Position numbers and translations under genes: made by a program. A stretch of DNA of 64,000 nucleotides from Chloroflexota bacterium (GTDB lineage: Bacteria > Chloroflexota > Anaerolineae > Anaerolineales > Anaerolineaceae): the NCBI GenBank assembly GCA_016887485.1, contig CP069394.1:1922001-1986000 (forward strand), in the 5' to 3' direction. Under the pieces are notes generated by a model. It had not been told where the DNA came from, ran no database searches, and saw nothing but the letters and a program-made list of their open reading frames with translations. Positions 26,548 through 34,615 of the stretch are shown one piece after another; within the stretch, counting starts at the first letter, position 1; each line of letters begins with the position of its first letter.

Positions 26548-27342
26548 CTATTGGTCATTCCTGATCGGTGCAACGGGTAAATGAGGGTTCGCACCACCCT
26601 TTTCGAGAGCACCAAAGGCCAATTCCGCACTGACCGGCTGCCGGTAGGCCAGATATTTGACCAATAAGGCTTCTTCGGACCCCCGTTCCGCCATCAGGGC
26701 GTCAAGAGCGGTTTCCACCCAGGGTTGGTAAGATCGGGCGGCAACATAAACCGGACGCTTGCTCCTGTCCGATAAATCCAGGACCATTTGGGCCAGCAAA
26801 GCGGAAAATTCCACTGTAGATTGCGGGTGAATGAATGGAAGCACCCAAATCCCCATGGGGCCATAGACCAAATCCGCAAAAGCCTGCAGTTCACCCTGCT
26901 CATCATAGAATACCAGCCCCAACTTTTCAAGCCGGGTCAGGGGTTCAACAGGCTGGATCAAGGGCGGGACCAGGGCCTGATAAAGCACCCGCATGGCCGG
27001 GATATCGCTGCTGTTCCAGATCCGCCAATGGCCTCCTGCGGTGCTCTCTCCCTTAACGCCATCCTGAAACCGGTAAAGTCGCTGCTTGCCAAAGACCCTG
27101 AAACCAGCCTGACGGATGGCAGGGTAAATTTCCGATTCCGGCGCCAGTTCAGCGATCACCTGTTTAGCCCCCCAGGCCCCAGCCGCCTTGCACAGGCCTT
27201 CCAGCAGGACAGTCAGATCACCCACTGGGGCATCATTGGCAAGAACAAACTGGATCTGGGCGTTCGGGAGTTGAGAGGATTGACGAACCTGCCCCACCGG
27301 CCCCCGATTGCCATCAATATCAACAAACGCGCCGGTAAACAC
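26548..27342 (-). CDS. Uncharacterised protein, probably GNAT-like; coding extends upstream to about 27492
   Basis: 264 residues from the first canonical start (GTG 27342). The same frame stays open and looks coding for another 50 codons upstream (IRPIYWHDWPYILRHRNQ ... LSWYSVISSFSPAESV), up to the pdxT stop, without any ATG, GTG or TTG. An ATA at 27492-27490 overlaps the pdxT TAG stop and an ATC lies at 27486. The real start may therefore be non-canonical, or a start codon has been mutated. Inside, VLLEGLCKAAGAWGAKQVIAEL...AIRQAGFRVFGKQRLYRF resembles the acetyl-CoA-binding half of GNAT proteins. Function is not assigned. Confidence 0.6.
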   Translation of the reverse strand: MFTGAFVDIDGNRGPVGQVRQSSQLPNAQIQFVLANDAPVGDLTVLLEGLCKAAGAWGAKQVIAELAPESEIYPAIRQAGFRVFGKQRLYRFQDGVKGESTAGGHWRIWNSSDIPAMRVLYQALVPPLIQPVEPLTRLEKLGLVFYDEQGELQAFADLVYGPMGIWVLPFIHPQSTVEFSALLAQMVLDLSDRSKRPVYVAARSYQPWVETALDALMAERGSEEALLVKYLAYRQPVSAELAFGALEKGGANPHLPVAPIRNDQ

Positions 27343-27488
27343 GCTTTCGGCCGGGCTGAATGAAGAGATAACGCTGTACCATGAAAGGGGAAAGCCGCGG
27401 GTCAGGGTCTGGATATTATCCAGACTCTGGGCCTGGTTACGGTGACGGAGGATGTAGGGCCAATCATGCCAGTAGATCGGACGGATGG

Positions 27489-28061
27489 CTATGCTGCTAA
27501 CTCCAAAAAGTATTGGTGAAAACGAGTATCGGGGGTCAACTCGGGATGGAAAGAGGTTGCCAGCAATGTTCCTTGCTGGGCAGCCACAATCCGCCCGTCA
27601 GGAAGGTCCAACAGGACCTTCGCCCGGCCAAACACCTTGCTGATGATCGGCGCCCGGATAAAAACGGCGTGATAGGGGACCTCTTCGCCCTCCTTGAGGA
27701 AAGGGGCAGGCAGATCAACTTCGAAGCTGTCCACCTGACGGCCAAAGGCGTTCCGTTCAACCTCAATATCCATCAGGTTCAAAAGCGGCTGATCTCGCTT
27801 AGCATCCTTGGAAAGGAAGATCGCGCCAGCGCATGTGCCCCAAATCGCTTTTTCACGGCCGAATTCCCGGAGGGGTTCCATCAGGTCATAGGCCACAGCC
27901 AATTTCCCAATGGTAGTTGATTCGCCTCCGGGGATAATTAACCCATTCAGGCCATCCAGGTGGGCGGGCAGCTTCACCAGCCGAGCGGCCACGCCCAATT
28001 CCTGAAGGACTTTGAAATGTTCAATGAAATCGCCCTGTAAGGCGAGGATGCCAATTTCCAT
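27489..28061 (-). CDS. pdxT: Pyridoxal 5'-phosphate synthase glutaminase subunit
   Basis: About 190 residues. Class-I-type glutaminase with LIIPGGESTTIGKL, the nucleophile in WGTCAGAIFLS and the His-Glu pair in ATSFHPELTPDTRFHQYF. It supplies ammonia to PdxS for PLP synthesis from ribose 5-phosphate and glyceraldehyde 3-phosphate. The ATG at 28061 begins MEIGILALQGDF; an upstream TTG (28079) overlaps pdxS and is less likely. It follows pdxS by 11 nt. Confidence 0.95.
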   Translation of the reverse strand: MEIGILALQGDFIEHFKVLQELGVAARLVKLPAHLDGLNGLIIPGGESTTIGKLAVAYDLMEPLREFGREKAIWGTCAGAIFLSKDAKRDQPLLNLMDIEVERNAFGRQVDSFEVDLPAPFLKEGEEVPYHAVFIRAPIISKVFGRAKVLLDLPDGRIVAAQQGTLLATSFHPELTPDTRFHQYFLELAA

Positions 28062-28072
28062 ACCGGACTTGC

Positions 28073-28960
28073 TTACCAACCGCGCTGAGCGATCAGTTCA
28101 CCTTCCGGAATGCTCGAAATCTGTCGCCCGACCATCGGTTCACCCAGGTCACGGCTGACCTCGGCCAGGATGGCGGGATCGTCGAAATGGGTGGTGGCTT
28201 TGACAATAGCATTGGCTCGTTTGGCGGGATCACCGGACTTAAAAATGCCGGAACCGACAAAAACACCATCCACACCAAGCTGCATCATCAATGCGGCGTC
28301 AGCAGGTGTGGCAATGCCACCCGCGGCGAAGTTGACCACGGGCATCCGGCCCAGTTCACGGGTTTCCTTCACCAGCGCATAGGGCGCACCAATTTCCTTG
28401 GCGAAAGTCATCAATTCTTCTTCGGGTAAATTCTGCAATCGGCGGATCTCACCGAGAACGGTGCGGGCATGGCGAACGGCCTCGACCACATCACCTGTAC
28501 CGGCTTCGCCCTTGGTGCGGATCATCGCAGCGCCTTCACCAACCCGGCGAAGCGCTTCGCCCAGGTTACGGCAGCCGCAAACAAAAGGTACCTTGAAATC
28601 GTGTTTGAAGATATGGTTGGATTCGTCAGCCGGGGTGAGAACCTCTGATTCATCGATGTAATCCACACCGATTGATTCGAGGATCTGAGCTTCAACGAAA
28701 TGCCCAATCCGGCACTTTGCCATTACTGGGATCGAAACCGATTCCATGATCTTCATGATCAATTCAGGGTCGCTCATCCGGGCCACGCCACCATCTGCAC
28801 GAATATCGGCTGGGACGCGCTCGAGAGCCATCACGGCCACCGCACCGGCATCTTCAGCGATTTTTGCATGATCGGGGGTGACCACATCCATGATCACGCC
28901 ACCTTTTAACATTTGGGCAAGCCCTTTTTTGACGTTAAATGTTGCGACCTGTTGTTCCAT
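28073..28960 (-). CDS. pdxS: Pyridoxal 5'-phosphate synthase lyase subunit
   Basis: 295 residues starting [18 protein letters not shown], the standard PdxS opening. [35 protein letters not shown] and the lysine of [17 protein letters not shown] are diagnostic. PdxS is the synthase core of the DXP-independent vitamin B6 pathway. AGGAGGTG-like sequence (GGAGGTG) lies 6 nt before the ATG at 28960. A sigma-70-like promoter is placed at 28990-29018. Confidence 0.96.
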   Translation of the reverse strand: MEQQVATFNVKKGLAQMLKGGVIMDVVTPDHAKIAEDAGAVAVMALERVPADIRADGGVARMSDPELIMKIMESVSIPVMAKCRIGHFVEAQILESIGVDYIDESEVLTPADESNHIFKHDFKVPFVCGCRNLGEALRRVGEGAAMIRTKGEAGTGDVVEAVRHARTVLGEIRRLQNLPEEELMTFAKEIGAPYALVKETRELGRMPVVNFAAGGIATPADAALMMQLGVDGVFVGSGIFKSGDPAKRANAIVKATTHFDDPAILAEVSRDLGEPMVGRQISSIPEGELIAQRGW

Positions 28961-28989
28961 TAACACCTCCACGTGTTGGTTACACTCGG

Positions 28990-29018
28990 ATTCTACCACG
29001 CAGAAGGTTGTCGGACAA
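28990..29018 (-). promoter_or_regulatory. Promoter of pdxST
   Basis: Minus strand TTGTCC, 17-nt spacer, TAGAAT, ending 29 nt upstream of the pdxS start codon. It lies between the upstream operon's terminator (29020-29052) and pdxS, so pdxST has its own transcription start. Confidence 0.6.
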
Positions 29019-29019
29019 T

Positions 29020-29052
29020 AAAAAAAGCCACCTTCCAGTACTGAAAAGTGGC
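29020..29052 (-). terminator. Intrinsic terminator of the ABC-2 exporter operon
   Basis: On the minus strand an imperfect stem GCCACTTTTCAGT / ACTGGAAGGTGGC is followed by TTTTTTT, 31 nt after the stop of the zinc-ribbon gene at 29083. Confidence 0.85.
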
Positions 29053-29082
29053 ATTAATTTTCAATTGATATGTTGCGATTGT

Positions 29083-29862
29083 TTAGAGATCGTTTGTGTA
29101 ACGGGAATCGTCCAGTATGTTCTTTTGGTCGGGTTTTTCTGTCACGGTCGAGGCCTGCTGATCGGCCAAAACCTCACCACGTTCTGCTGCTTCAGCGGCG
29201 GCCAATTCTGCGGCAGAAGCCCGGTGGGTCATAGACCATTTACCGCAATTATCGCAGCGGTCCAGCCTACCCACCACCAGCTTAAGCCCCCAAAGATGAC
29301 GCGGGAAAGGTCTTCCACACTTGGGGCAGACCGTTCCGCCCAGCATGCCGTAGTTACGCGGCTCACCGGGTTCATAGCGCTTACGTTTGTCCTTGAGCAT
29401 TGCACCCTGCACCAAAGCCACAGCCAGGAGAGCTACAACGGCCACTCCGCCAATACCAACAAAAATTGTTGTCACCTGCTTTCTTTCTTCATCTTTGCTG
29501 ACGAAATTGTATTGCAGAGACGAGGTCAGCGCTGTAGTGCCATCAGTTAGCGTATATTCTGCCGTCAGCAGGTGCGTGCCAGTGCCATAATCATCCGTTT
29601 GGAACTGGAACTTGAAAGGTGGTGTGTCAATCACAGCAATTGAGCTGCCATCGATCAGGAAACTGACTTTCTCCACCTGAGTCTCATCACCAGAGAGACT
29701 GATCGTAAAAGTCCCCCGGATATTAGCTCCACCGCCATAACCAAAGTTACGGGCCAAATGAACGCTGTAATCTGCAGTCTGCGCCAGGGCGGGACTAACT
29801 GCCGCTCCCAACAAGGTAAACACCAGCATCATTGCGAATAAGATCTTGTAAGTAGTTTTCAT
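29083..29862 (-). CDS. Exported Ig-like domain, one membrane helix and cytoplasmic zinc ribbon
   Basis: 259 residues; no named family recognised. Residues 1-27 are a signal peptide (ILFAMMLVFTLLGAAVSPALAQ). Residues ~30-125 look like a beta-sandwich (GTFTISLSGDETQVEKVSFLIDGSSIAVIDTPPFKFQFQTDDYG). A membrane helix follows (TIFVGIGGVAVVALLAVALVQ). Beyond it, a four-Cys zinc ribbon CPKCGRPFPRHLW...DRCDNCGKWS and a charged Ala/Glu-rich tail would be in the cytoplasm. The ABC-2 permease ends 13 nt upstream, so this is the third gene of an exporter operon and may couple an extracellular domain to the transporter. Confidence 0.75.
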   Translation of the reverse strand: MKTTYKILFAMMLVFTLLGAAVSPALAQTADYSVHLARNFGYGGGANIRGTFTISLSGDETQVEKVSFLIDGSSIAVIDTPPFKFQFQTDDYGTGTHLLTAEYTLTDGTTALTSSLQYNFVSKDEERKQVTTIFVGIGGVAVVALLAVALVQGAMLKDKRKRYEPGEPRNYGMLGGTVCPKCGRPFPRHLWGLKLVVGRLDRCDNCGKWSMTHRASAAELAAAEAAERGEVLADQQASTVTEKPDQKNILDDSRYTNDL

Positions 29863-29875
29863 TGTACTTTCCTAA

Positions 29876-30676
29876 TTATTTCCAGCGGGTCAGGATCTTC
29901 TCACGCTGGAAGATCGAAGCACCCAGATAGATCAAACCGACATCCAACAAGGCCATACCACCGATAAAACTGAGCATGGTCATCACATTAATCACGATCA
30001 ACCCGGCCAATTGGGCAAAGATCAGAGCCAGAATTGGGACAATCATCACCCCGGAGATCTGTTCCGCCACCCGCGGGTCATTTACCCGTGAGGAGACGAA
30101 AATGGCAAAATTAACCGAGGCTATCGCCATCAGCGGCCCGGCCACTAACACCGCCAGCAGCCAGGTGGGTCCGGTGATATAGCTAATCACCGCTTTACTC
30201 ACGCCCAGGATCGGCAACCCAATCAGGAACAGGCCAAAGGAGGCCCAACCGATCAGGATCGCCGGTAAGCCCGCTGCCAGGCTCTTGCCAGCCAGCAGTT
30301 CGATCGTGGTGATCGGTGTCGCCAGAAGCGGTTCCAGACTGTGGGTGGCTTTTTCACCCACGATGGAATAAGCCGCAATCGTAACGGGAATGATCACCGG
30401 CATCATCATGAACATCAGCAGGAATTCATTCATCACGTAGATTTGCATACATTCCCCGCCGGTCATGTCCGGTGAACAGACCGAGAGGAACTCAGCCGGG
30501 ACATCCGCCGTTTCCAGCGAGCCCATATCACCCATCACATCCCCACCAGTGAAGTAGAGCATCACCAGGGGCAACAAAGTGAAGATCAGGGGCATGAAGA
30601 TCAAAGTGAACAGCACGAGACGGTTCTTGAAGACTTCAGACCATTCTTTTCGGATGATCGTTTTAATGTGTTTCAT
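29876..30676 (-). CDS. ABC-2 type transporter permease
   Basis: 266 residues with about six membrane segments in the ABC-2 arrangement. It opens IIRKEWSEVFKNRLVLFTLIFMPLIFTLLPLVML, typical of NatB/YhaP-like permeases, and TIAAYSIVGEKATHSLEPLLATPITTIELL is the conserved cytoplasmic coupling region. It overlaps the ATPase gene by 4 nt. Substrate unknown. Confidence 0.88.
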   Translation of the reverse strand: MKHIKTIIRKEWSEVFKNRLVLFTLIFMPLIFTLLPLVMLYFTGGDVMGDMGSLETADVPAEFLSVCSPDMTGGECMQIYVMNEFLLMFMMMPVIIPVTIAAYSIVGEKATHSLEPLLATPITTIELLAGKSLAAGLPAILIGWASFGLFLIGLPILGVSKAVISYITGPTWLLAVLVAGPLMAIASVNFAIFVSSRVNDPRVAEQISGVMIVPILALIFAQLAGLIVINVMTMLSFIGGMALLDVGLIYLGASIFQREKILTRWK

Positions 30677-31638
30677 GCAGCCACCTCCTGTTCTTCAGAT
30701 TCCTGCATGGTTTGAATATAAATATCTTCGAGCGAATGACGCAGCTCGCCAACAAACTCAATATCCGCGCCGGCTTCCACCAGCAAGCGGATGATTTGGG
30801 GGTTCAGTTCTTCGGGGGCTTCCATCCCCACCACCAGTTTCTGATCCACTGCTTGGGCATCCTTCACCCCGGCCATCCCACTGACCTGGTCCACCCAGGC
30901 TGGGTTCAACTGCCGCAGATGGAAGACCACCCGACGGCCATAGAACTTTTCACGCAGGTTTTCGGGCGTGTCCACTTCAATCAGATGGGATTTGAAAATC
31001 CCGATCCGGTCACAGAGCCGATCAGCTTCGGTCAGGTTATGGGTGCAAAGGAAGATCGTTCGACCTTCACCGCGCAGACCTTCAATAAAGCCCCGCACCA
31101 ATCGGGAGGCCTCAGGGTCCAAACCGCTGGTCGGCTCATCGAGGAACAGCACCTTTGGTTCATGCAATAAGGCCCTGGCGATAGCCAGTTTTTGGCGCAT
31201 GCCCTTGGAGAAACTCCCGGCAGGTTCATCCCGCCGAGACCAGAGCCCCAGCATATGCAGGTATTTTGAGATCTGCTTATCCACATCCTCGACATCATAG
31301 AGGTTGGCATAAATCGCCAGGTTGCGATAAGCGCTCAGCCGCTCATAAAGCCCAGGGCTTTCCGTCAGGATACCCACAGACCGGCGGACTTCCGTATCAT
31401 CCACACCCACCTGAAATGCGTTGATTCTCGCCGTTCCCGCTGTCGGGGCGATCAGGCTGGTGAGCATCCGGATGGTTGTGGTCTTCCCTGCCCCATTGGG
31501 GCCCAGGAAACCAAAGACTTCGCCCTTAGGAATCGAGAGGGTCAGGTCCTGAACGGCGGTAATATCCGCGCTCTTTTTAATTTTAAAAGTTTTCGTTAAT
31601 CCATTTATTTCAATCATTGGCTCATTTTTCAAGATCAA
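30673..31638 (-). CDS. ABC-2 type transporter ATP-binding protein
   Basis: 321 residues. Walker A FLGPNGAGKTTTIRMLT, signature SFSKGMRQKLAIARALL, Walker B VLFLDEPTSGLDPEAS and switch His FLCTHNLTE are complete; the last ~90 residues are the regulatory extension common to multidrug/Na+ ABC-2 ATPases. The start is TTG at 31638, because AAAGGAGG lies exactly 7 nt before it; the first ATG (31617) has no ribosome site. Operon with permease and zinc-ribbon protein. Confidence 0.92.
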   Translation of the reverse strand: MILKNEPMIEINGLTKTFKIKKSADITAVQDLTLSIPKGEVFGFLGPNGAGKTTTIRMLTSLIAPTAGTARINAFQVGVDDTEVRRSVGILTESPGLYERLSAYRNLAIYANLYDVEDVDKQISKYLHMLGLWSRRDEPAGSFSKGMRQKLAIARALLHEPKVLFLDEPTSGLDPEASRLVRGFIEGLRGEGRTIFLCTHNLTEADRLCDRIGIFKSHLIEVDTPENLREKFYGRRVVFHLRQLNPAWVDQVSGMAGVKDAQAVDQKLVVGMEAPEELNPQIIRLLVEAGADIEFVGELRHSLEDIYIQTMQESEEQEVAA

Positions 31639-31663
31639 ATCCCACCTCCTTTAGATATTGGGG

Positions 31664-32326
31664 TCAGGCATAAGATAACCAGTAAGCCGCTGCTGCGAAA
31701 GCAGCCGCCACATTCAATGAATTTTTCTCTCCGGTCATTGGTAGGTTGAGCACCAAGTCACAGCGCTCCAGCAGGCCTGGGTCCACCCCAGCCCGCTCGT
31801 TACCAACCACCAGCAACCAAGCCTTTTTATCCGGCGGTTCCTCTTTGAACCGATAGATAGGTGTGGCCTTTGCAGTACATTCCAGCGCTACCAGCTTGAA
31901 AGCCTCATCCTGTAATTGATCCACCAGGTCCAGGGCATTGCGGTGATGCGACCACTTGAGACGCTCCTCCGCGCCGAGAGCCGTTTTGGCCACTGCCGGG
32001 TTATCCGCAGGGGTGGGTGTAAAGCCGCAGAGATAAAGATGCTGCAGCCCAACGCCGTCACCGGTACGGAAGATCGCGCCGACATTATGCGCGCTGCGGA
32101 TATTATCCAACAGCACAGAGAGCTGTATCCGCGGTAAAAGATCCACTGCGCTACACGTTGGATTTTGATAGCCATCGACCACCACCGTCATCGGCGCACC
32201 GCAGCGCGGGCAATAAGCCCCGCTAAACTTGGAAGGGTCCAGGGGAATGCGCAGCCTGCAGGCGGCATCGGTACATTGGCGAATTTCAAACGTGGTCAAG
32301 CTTCGCTCCCAAACGCGAATATGCAA
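31664..32326 (-). CDS. SpoU/TrmH-family RNA 2'-O-methyltransferase with N-terminal zinc-ribbon
   Basis: 220 residues. The first ~60 residues hold four Cys (CTDAACRLRIPLD...YCPRCGAPM), a likely zinc ribbon. The SPOUT fold then follows with the three SpoU motifs: LLDNIRSAHNVGAIFRTGDGVG, LLVVGNERAGVD and LNLPMTGEKNSLNVAAAFAAAAYWL. It should methylate a ribose 2'-OH in tRNA or rRNA. It lies 25 nt upstream of the ABC operon and may share its transcript. Confidence 0.88.
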   Translation of the reverse strand: MHIRVWERSLTTFEIRQCTDAACRLRIPLDPSKFSGAYCPRCGAPMTVVVDGYQNPTCSAVDLLPRIQLSVLLDNIRSAHNVGAIFRTGDGVGLQHLYLCGFTPTPADNPAVAKTALGAEERLKWSHHRNALDLVDQLQDEAFKLVALECTAKATPIYRFKEEPPDKKAWLLVVGNERAGVDPGLLERCDLVLNLPMTGEKNSLNVAAAFAAAAYWLSYA

Positions 32327-32426
32327 AAAATCAACCCCTCCATTTTATCGGAAATTTGCCATTTAAGCTGAGCTATTCATCAAAAACCCACACTTAAGAC
32401 GGGAAAATTTGCCTATTTAAGCGCCA

Positions 32427-32457
32427 AACGCCTGGGTGAGGGGGGCACCCAGACGTT
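32427..32457. terminator. Hairpin in the 32327-32539 gap
   Basis: Inverted repeat AACGCCTGGGTG / CACCCAGACGTT (12 bp, one mismatch) with a 7-nt G-rich loop. It lies 80 nt beyond the stop of the minus-strand gene at 32540 and just upstream of the methyltransferase gene. There is no adjacent T-tract on either strand, so it may be a weak terminator or an mRNA-stabilising structure. Confidence 0.4.
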
Positions 32458-32539
32458 CGACTCTATAAATATAGCACACTATGTCAACCTTGGCAAGGGG
32501 TTAATATTCCTGTTTCATATGGATTAATATAAACGTACC

Positions 32540-33310
32540 CTATCGAGTTTTTCCACCCAAACGGTCTTGAGCCACTTGGGCCATCAAAGCCCGGGTAGTG
32601 AAATCACGGTTTTTGTTATCCACCAGGTAGCCCGGCGCCCAAAAGTCCGTTGAGTCCGCCCCTTCTTTTAAATTGGGGAAAACCCTAAAAATCCACAATG
32701 AGGTTTTCTCCCGAACGGTTTGCAGCATATCGCGGGTCAGCGGTTCGGGGAAATCCCGCAGACTCCATTTGAGATAATCCGGACGGACGGAAAGAAAATC
32801 CAGCTCCCAGCCATAGGTTTCGCAAAGTTCAGGCATCCAGGTCCGCAGCTGGCGGGAAAGTCCGCCAATCAAGAAATGTTTGGTCTGGCGCGGCGCCAGG
32901 TAGAAAGTGATGGCGCTGGCAACGGGAATTTCCACCCCAACCGTCCAGTTTTCCAATGCGGGGTTGATCCGCACTGGTTGTGTATCGACCTGCGATTTAA
33001 CCGTGGCAGAGATCGGAAAATTAGGCGATTCTGCAGCAGCGCGCCAATCCCGGTCAGCGGTATTATTGCCAGCCGCATCAAAATCCTCTTGCAAAATACT
33101 GACCAGGTCTTCTTCCTGAAGGACAATTTCAGCCAAAGGCTGCCAGGTGGAACCCTGAATGATTCCGCCCTCAATCGATTCAGACGAGATATGTTCCCAA
33201 TCGTTTTGCGATGGCTTAGAAGAGCTATTTTTTGATGATTGCCCGTTTCGTTCTGCTGCCAAAAGTCTGACCTCTTCCTGAAGGGTTTCTTTGATCTCAA
33301 CGGCTTGCAC
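32540..33310 (-). CDS. Uncharacterised protein, possibly a degenerate IS200-like transposase relative
   Basis: 256 residues. The first ~100 residues are polar and low complexity (KNSSSKPSQNDWEHISSES). From about residue 110 the pattern YLAPRQTKHFLIGGLSRQL...YGWELDFLSVRPDYLKWSLRDFPEPLTRDMLQTVREKTSLWIFRVFPNL...DFWAPGYLVDNKNRDF recalls the ferredoxin-like core and the F-W-x-x-G-Y end of Y1 (IS200/REP-associated) transposases. I see no clear HUH pair or catalytic Tyr context, so any such protein would be inactive or repurposed. Alone on the minus strand. Function unknown. Confidence 0.5.
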   Translation of the reverse strand: MQAVEIKETLQEEVRLLAAERNGQSSKNSSSKPSQNDWEHISSESIEGGIIQGSTWQPLAEIVLQEEDLVSILQEDFDAAGNNTADRDWRAAAESPNFPISATVKSQVDTQPVRINPALENWTVGVEIPVASAITFYLAPRQTKHFLIGGLSRQLRTWMPELCETYGWELDFLSVRPDYLKWSLRDFPEPLTRDMLQTVREKTSLWIFRVFPNLKEGADSTDFWAPGYLVDNKNRDFTTRALMAQVAQDRLGGKTR

Positions 33311-33628
33311 TGGAGTTAAAGCCTCAGTGGCCGTTGAAGGGCTGCATTTCTAAAGATTTTTGCAAGTTCTGTTCCATGTAGGAACGGAAATAATGGAATT
33401 TGATCGGTTACTCAACTTAATTATACAGTTTTCTAAAGGGATGCGGTTGTCAAACCTTTTATCCACCAATAATATTCCGCCGCTTAATTATTAAATAATA
33501 ACCCAAGGATATTAATCTAATATGAGTGGGCAGAAGGGGGAATTGTATTGTAACCTACCGCATGGTAAGATCATCATATATTACTAATAATAGCGTATTT
33601 GTCATATTATTCTCGGAAGGATTGACCT
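33311..33628. other. Divergent intergenic region upstream of the 2-oxoacid dehydrogenase operon
   Basis: No coding potential seen. It holds a small hairpin GTTCC-ATGTAG-GGAAC-like sequence (GTTCCATGTAGGAAC) around 33369-33383, the promoter-like element at 33543-33571 and the short palindrome TACCGCATGGTA inside that promoter's spacer. Confidence 0.5.
33543..33571 (+). promoter_or_regulatory. Candidate promoter of the 2-oxoacid dehydrogenase operon
   Basis: TTGTAT, 17-nt spacer, TAAGAT, about 58 nt upstream of the E1alpha start. The near-palindrome TACCGCATGGTA overlaps the end of the spacer and the -10 box and could bind a regulator. Match to consensus is moderate. Confidence 0.4.
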
Positions 33629-34615
33629 ATGACTCTTTCTAAGGAACAAAAGAAAGAAATGTTCTGGATGATGTTGCTCTCCAGGCGTTTGGATGAACGC
33701 GCCTGGGTGTTGCATCGCCAGGGCAAAATTGCATTTCACATATCCGGGATTGGTCAGGAAGCGGCGCAAGTTGGCGCTGTTTATGCGCTTACACAGGGCA
33801 AAGACTGGCTAGTCCCCTATTACCGTGACCTGGCGATGATGCTGGTCATGGGCATGACCCCCACTGAATTCGTGATGAGCCTTCTGGGTAAGGAATCTGA
33901 ACCAACCTCCGGCGCTCGGCAGATGCCCAGCCACTTCGGCTTGAAGCGGGCCAGGGTCGTCAGCCACTCCGCACCTGTTGCCACCCAATCTCCACATGCC
34001 TCCGGTATCGGCCTGGGAATCAAACTGGATGGCAAAGATGAGGTTGTGCTGACCAGTATTGGTGAAGGCTCCACCTCACAGGGCGAATGGTATGAGGCAG
34101 TCAATTTTTCCGCCGTACACACCCTGCCGGTGATCTTCCTGGTCGAAAACAACGAATATGCAATCTCAGTGCCTCAAAATAAACAGATGGCCGTCAGCAG
34201 TGCCGCTGATAAGGCCTGTGGTCTCGGTCTGCCCGGCGTCCAGGTGGATGGCACCAAAGTTTTTGAGGTTTATGAAGCCGTTCTGGAAGCCGTGGAACAC
34301 GCCCGTAAAGGTGAAGGCGCTACAGTGATTGAAGTCAAGATGTACCGCCTGACACCCCACTCATCCGATGACGATGACCGCTCCTACCGCAGCCGCGAGG
34401 AAGTGGAAGCTCATAAAAAACAGGACCCGATCCTGCTGGCCAAAGAGCAACTGATCGCTGAAGGCCTGATGACGGAAGAGGAATACGAACATCTGGAAGA
34501 AAAAGCCAAAGCCGAAGTGGACGAAGCTGTCCGGATCGCCACGCAAGCACCTTATCCCAAGGGGGAGGATGCAGTCTTCCCGGTCTATGCCGAACAGGAG
34601 GTGCAGCATGGCTGA
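33629..34615 (+). CDS. 2-oxoacid dehydrogenase E1 component, alpha subunit
   Basis: 328 residues. TPP-binding pattern GEGSTSQGEWYEAVNFSA...FLVENNEYAISVP, and the phosphorylation-loop region MYRLTPHSSDDDDRSYRSREEVE. It decarboxylates pyruvate or a branched-chain 2-oxoacid on TPP and reductively acylates E2. The HSSDDD loop and the GIGQEAAQVGAVYAL start resemble branched-chain enzymes, but PdhA relatives in Gram-positives look the same, so the substrate is not fixed. GGAAGG precedes the ATG. The E1beta ATG overlaps the stop by 8 nt. Confidence 0.9.
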   Translation: MTLSKEQKKEMFWMMLLSRRLDERAWVLHRQGKIAFHISGIGQEAAQVGAVYALTQGKDWLVPYYRDLAMMLVMGMTPTEFVMSLLGKESEPTSGARQMPSHFGLKRARVVSHSAPVATQSPHASGIGLGIKLDGKDEVVLTSIGEGSTSQGEWYEAVNFSAVHTLPVIFLVENNEYAISVPQNKQMAVSSAADKACGLGLPGVQVDGTKVFEVYEAVLEAVEHARKGEGATVIEVKMYRLTPHSSDDDDRSYRSREEVEAHKKQDPILLAKEQLIAEGLMTEEEYEHLEEKAKAEVDEAVRIATQAPYPKGEDAVFPVYAEQEVQHG

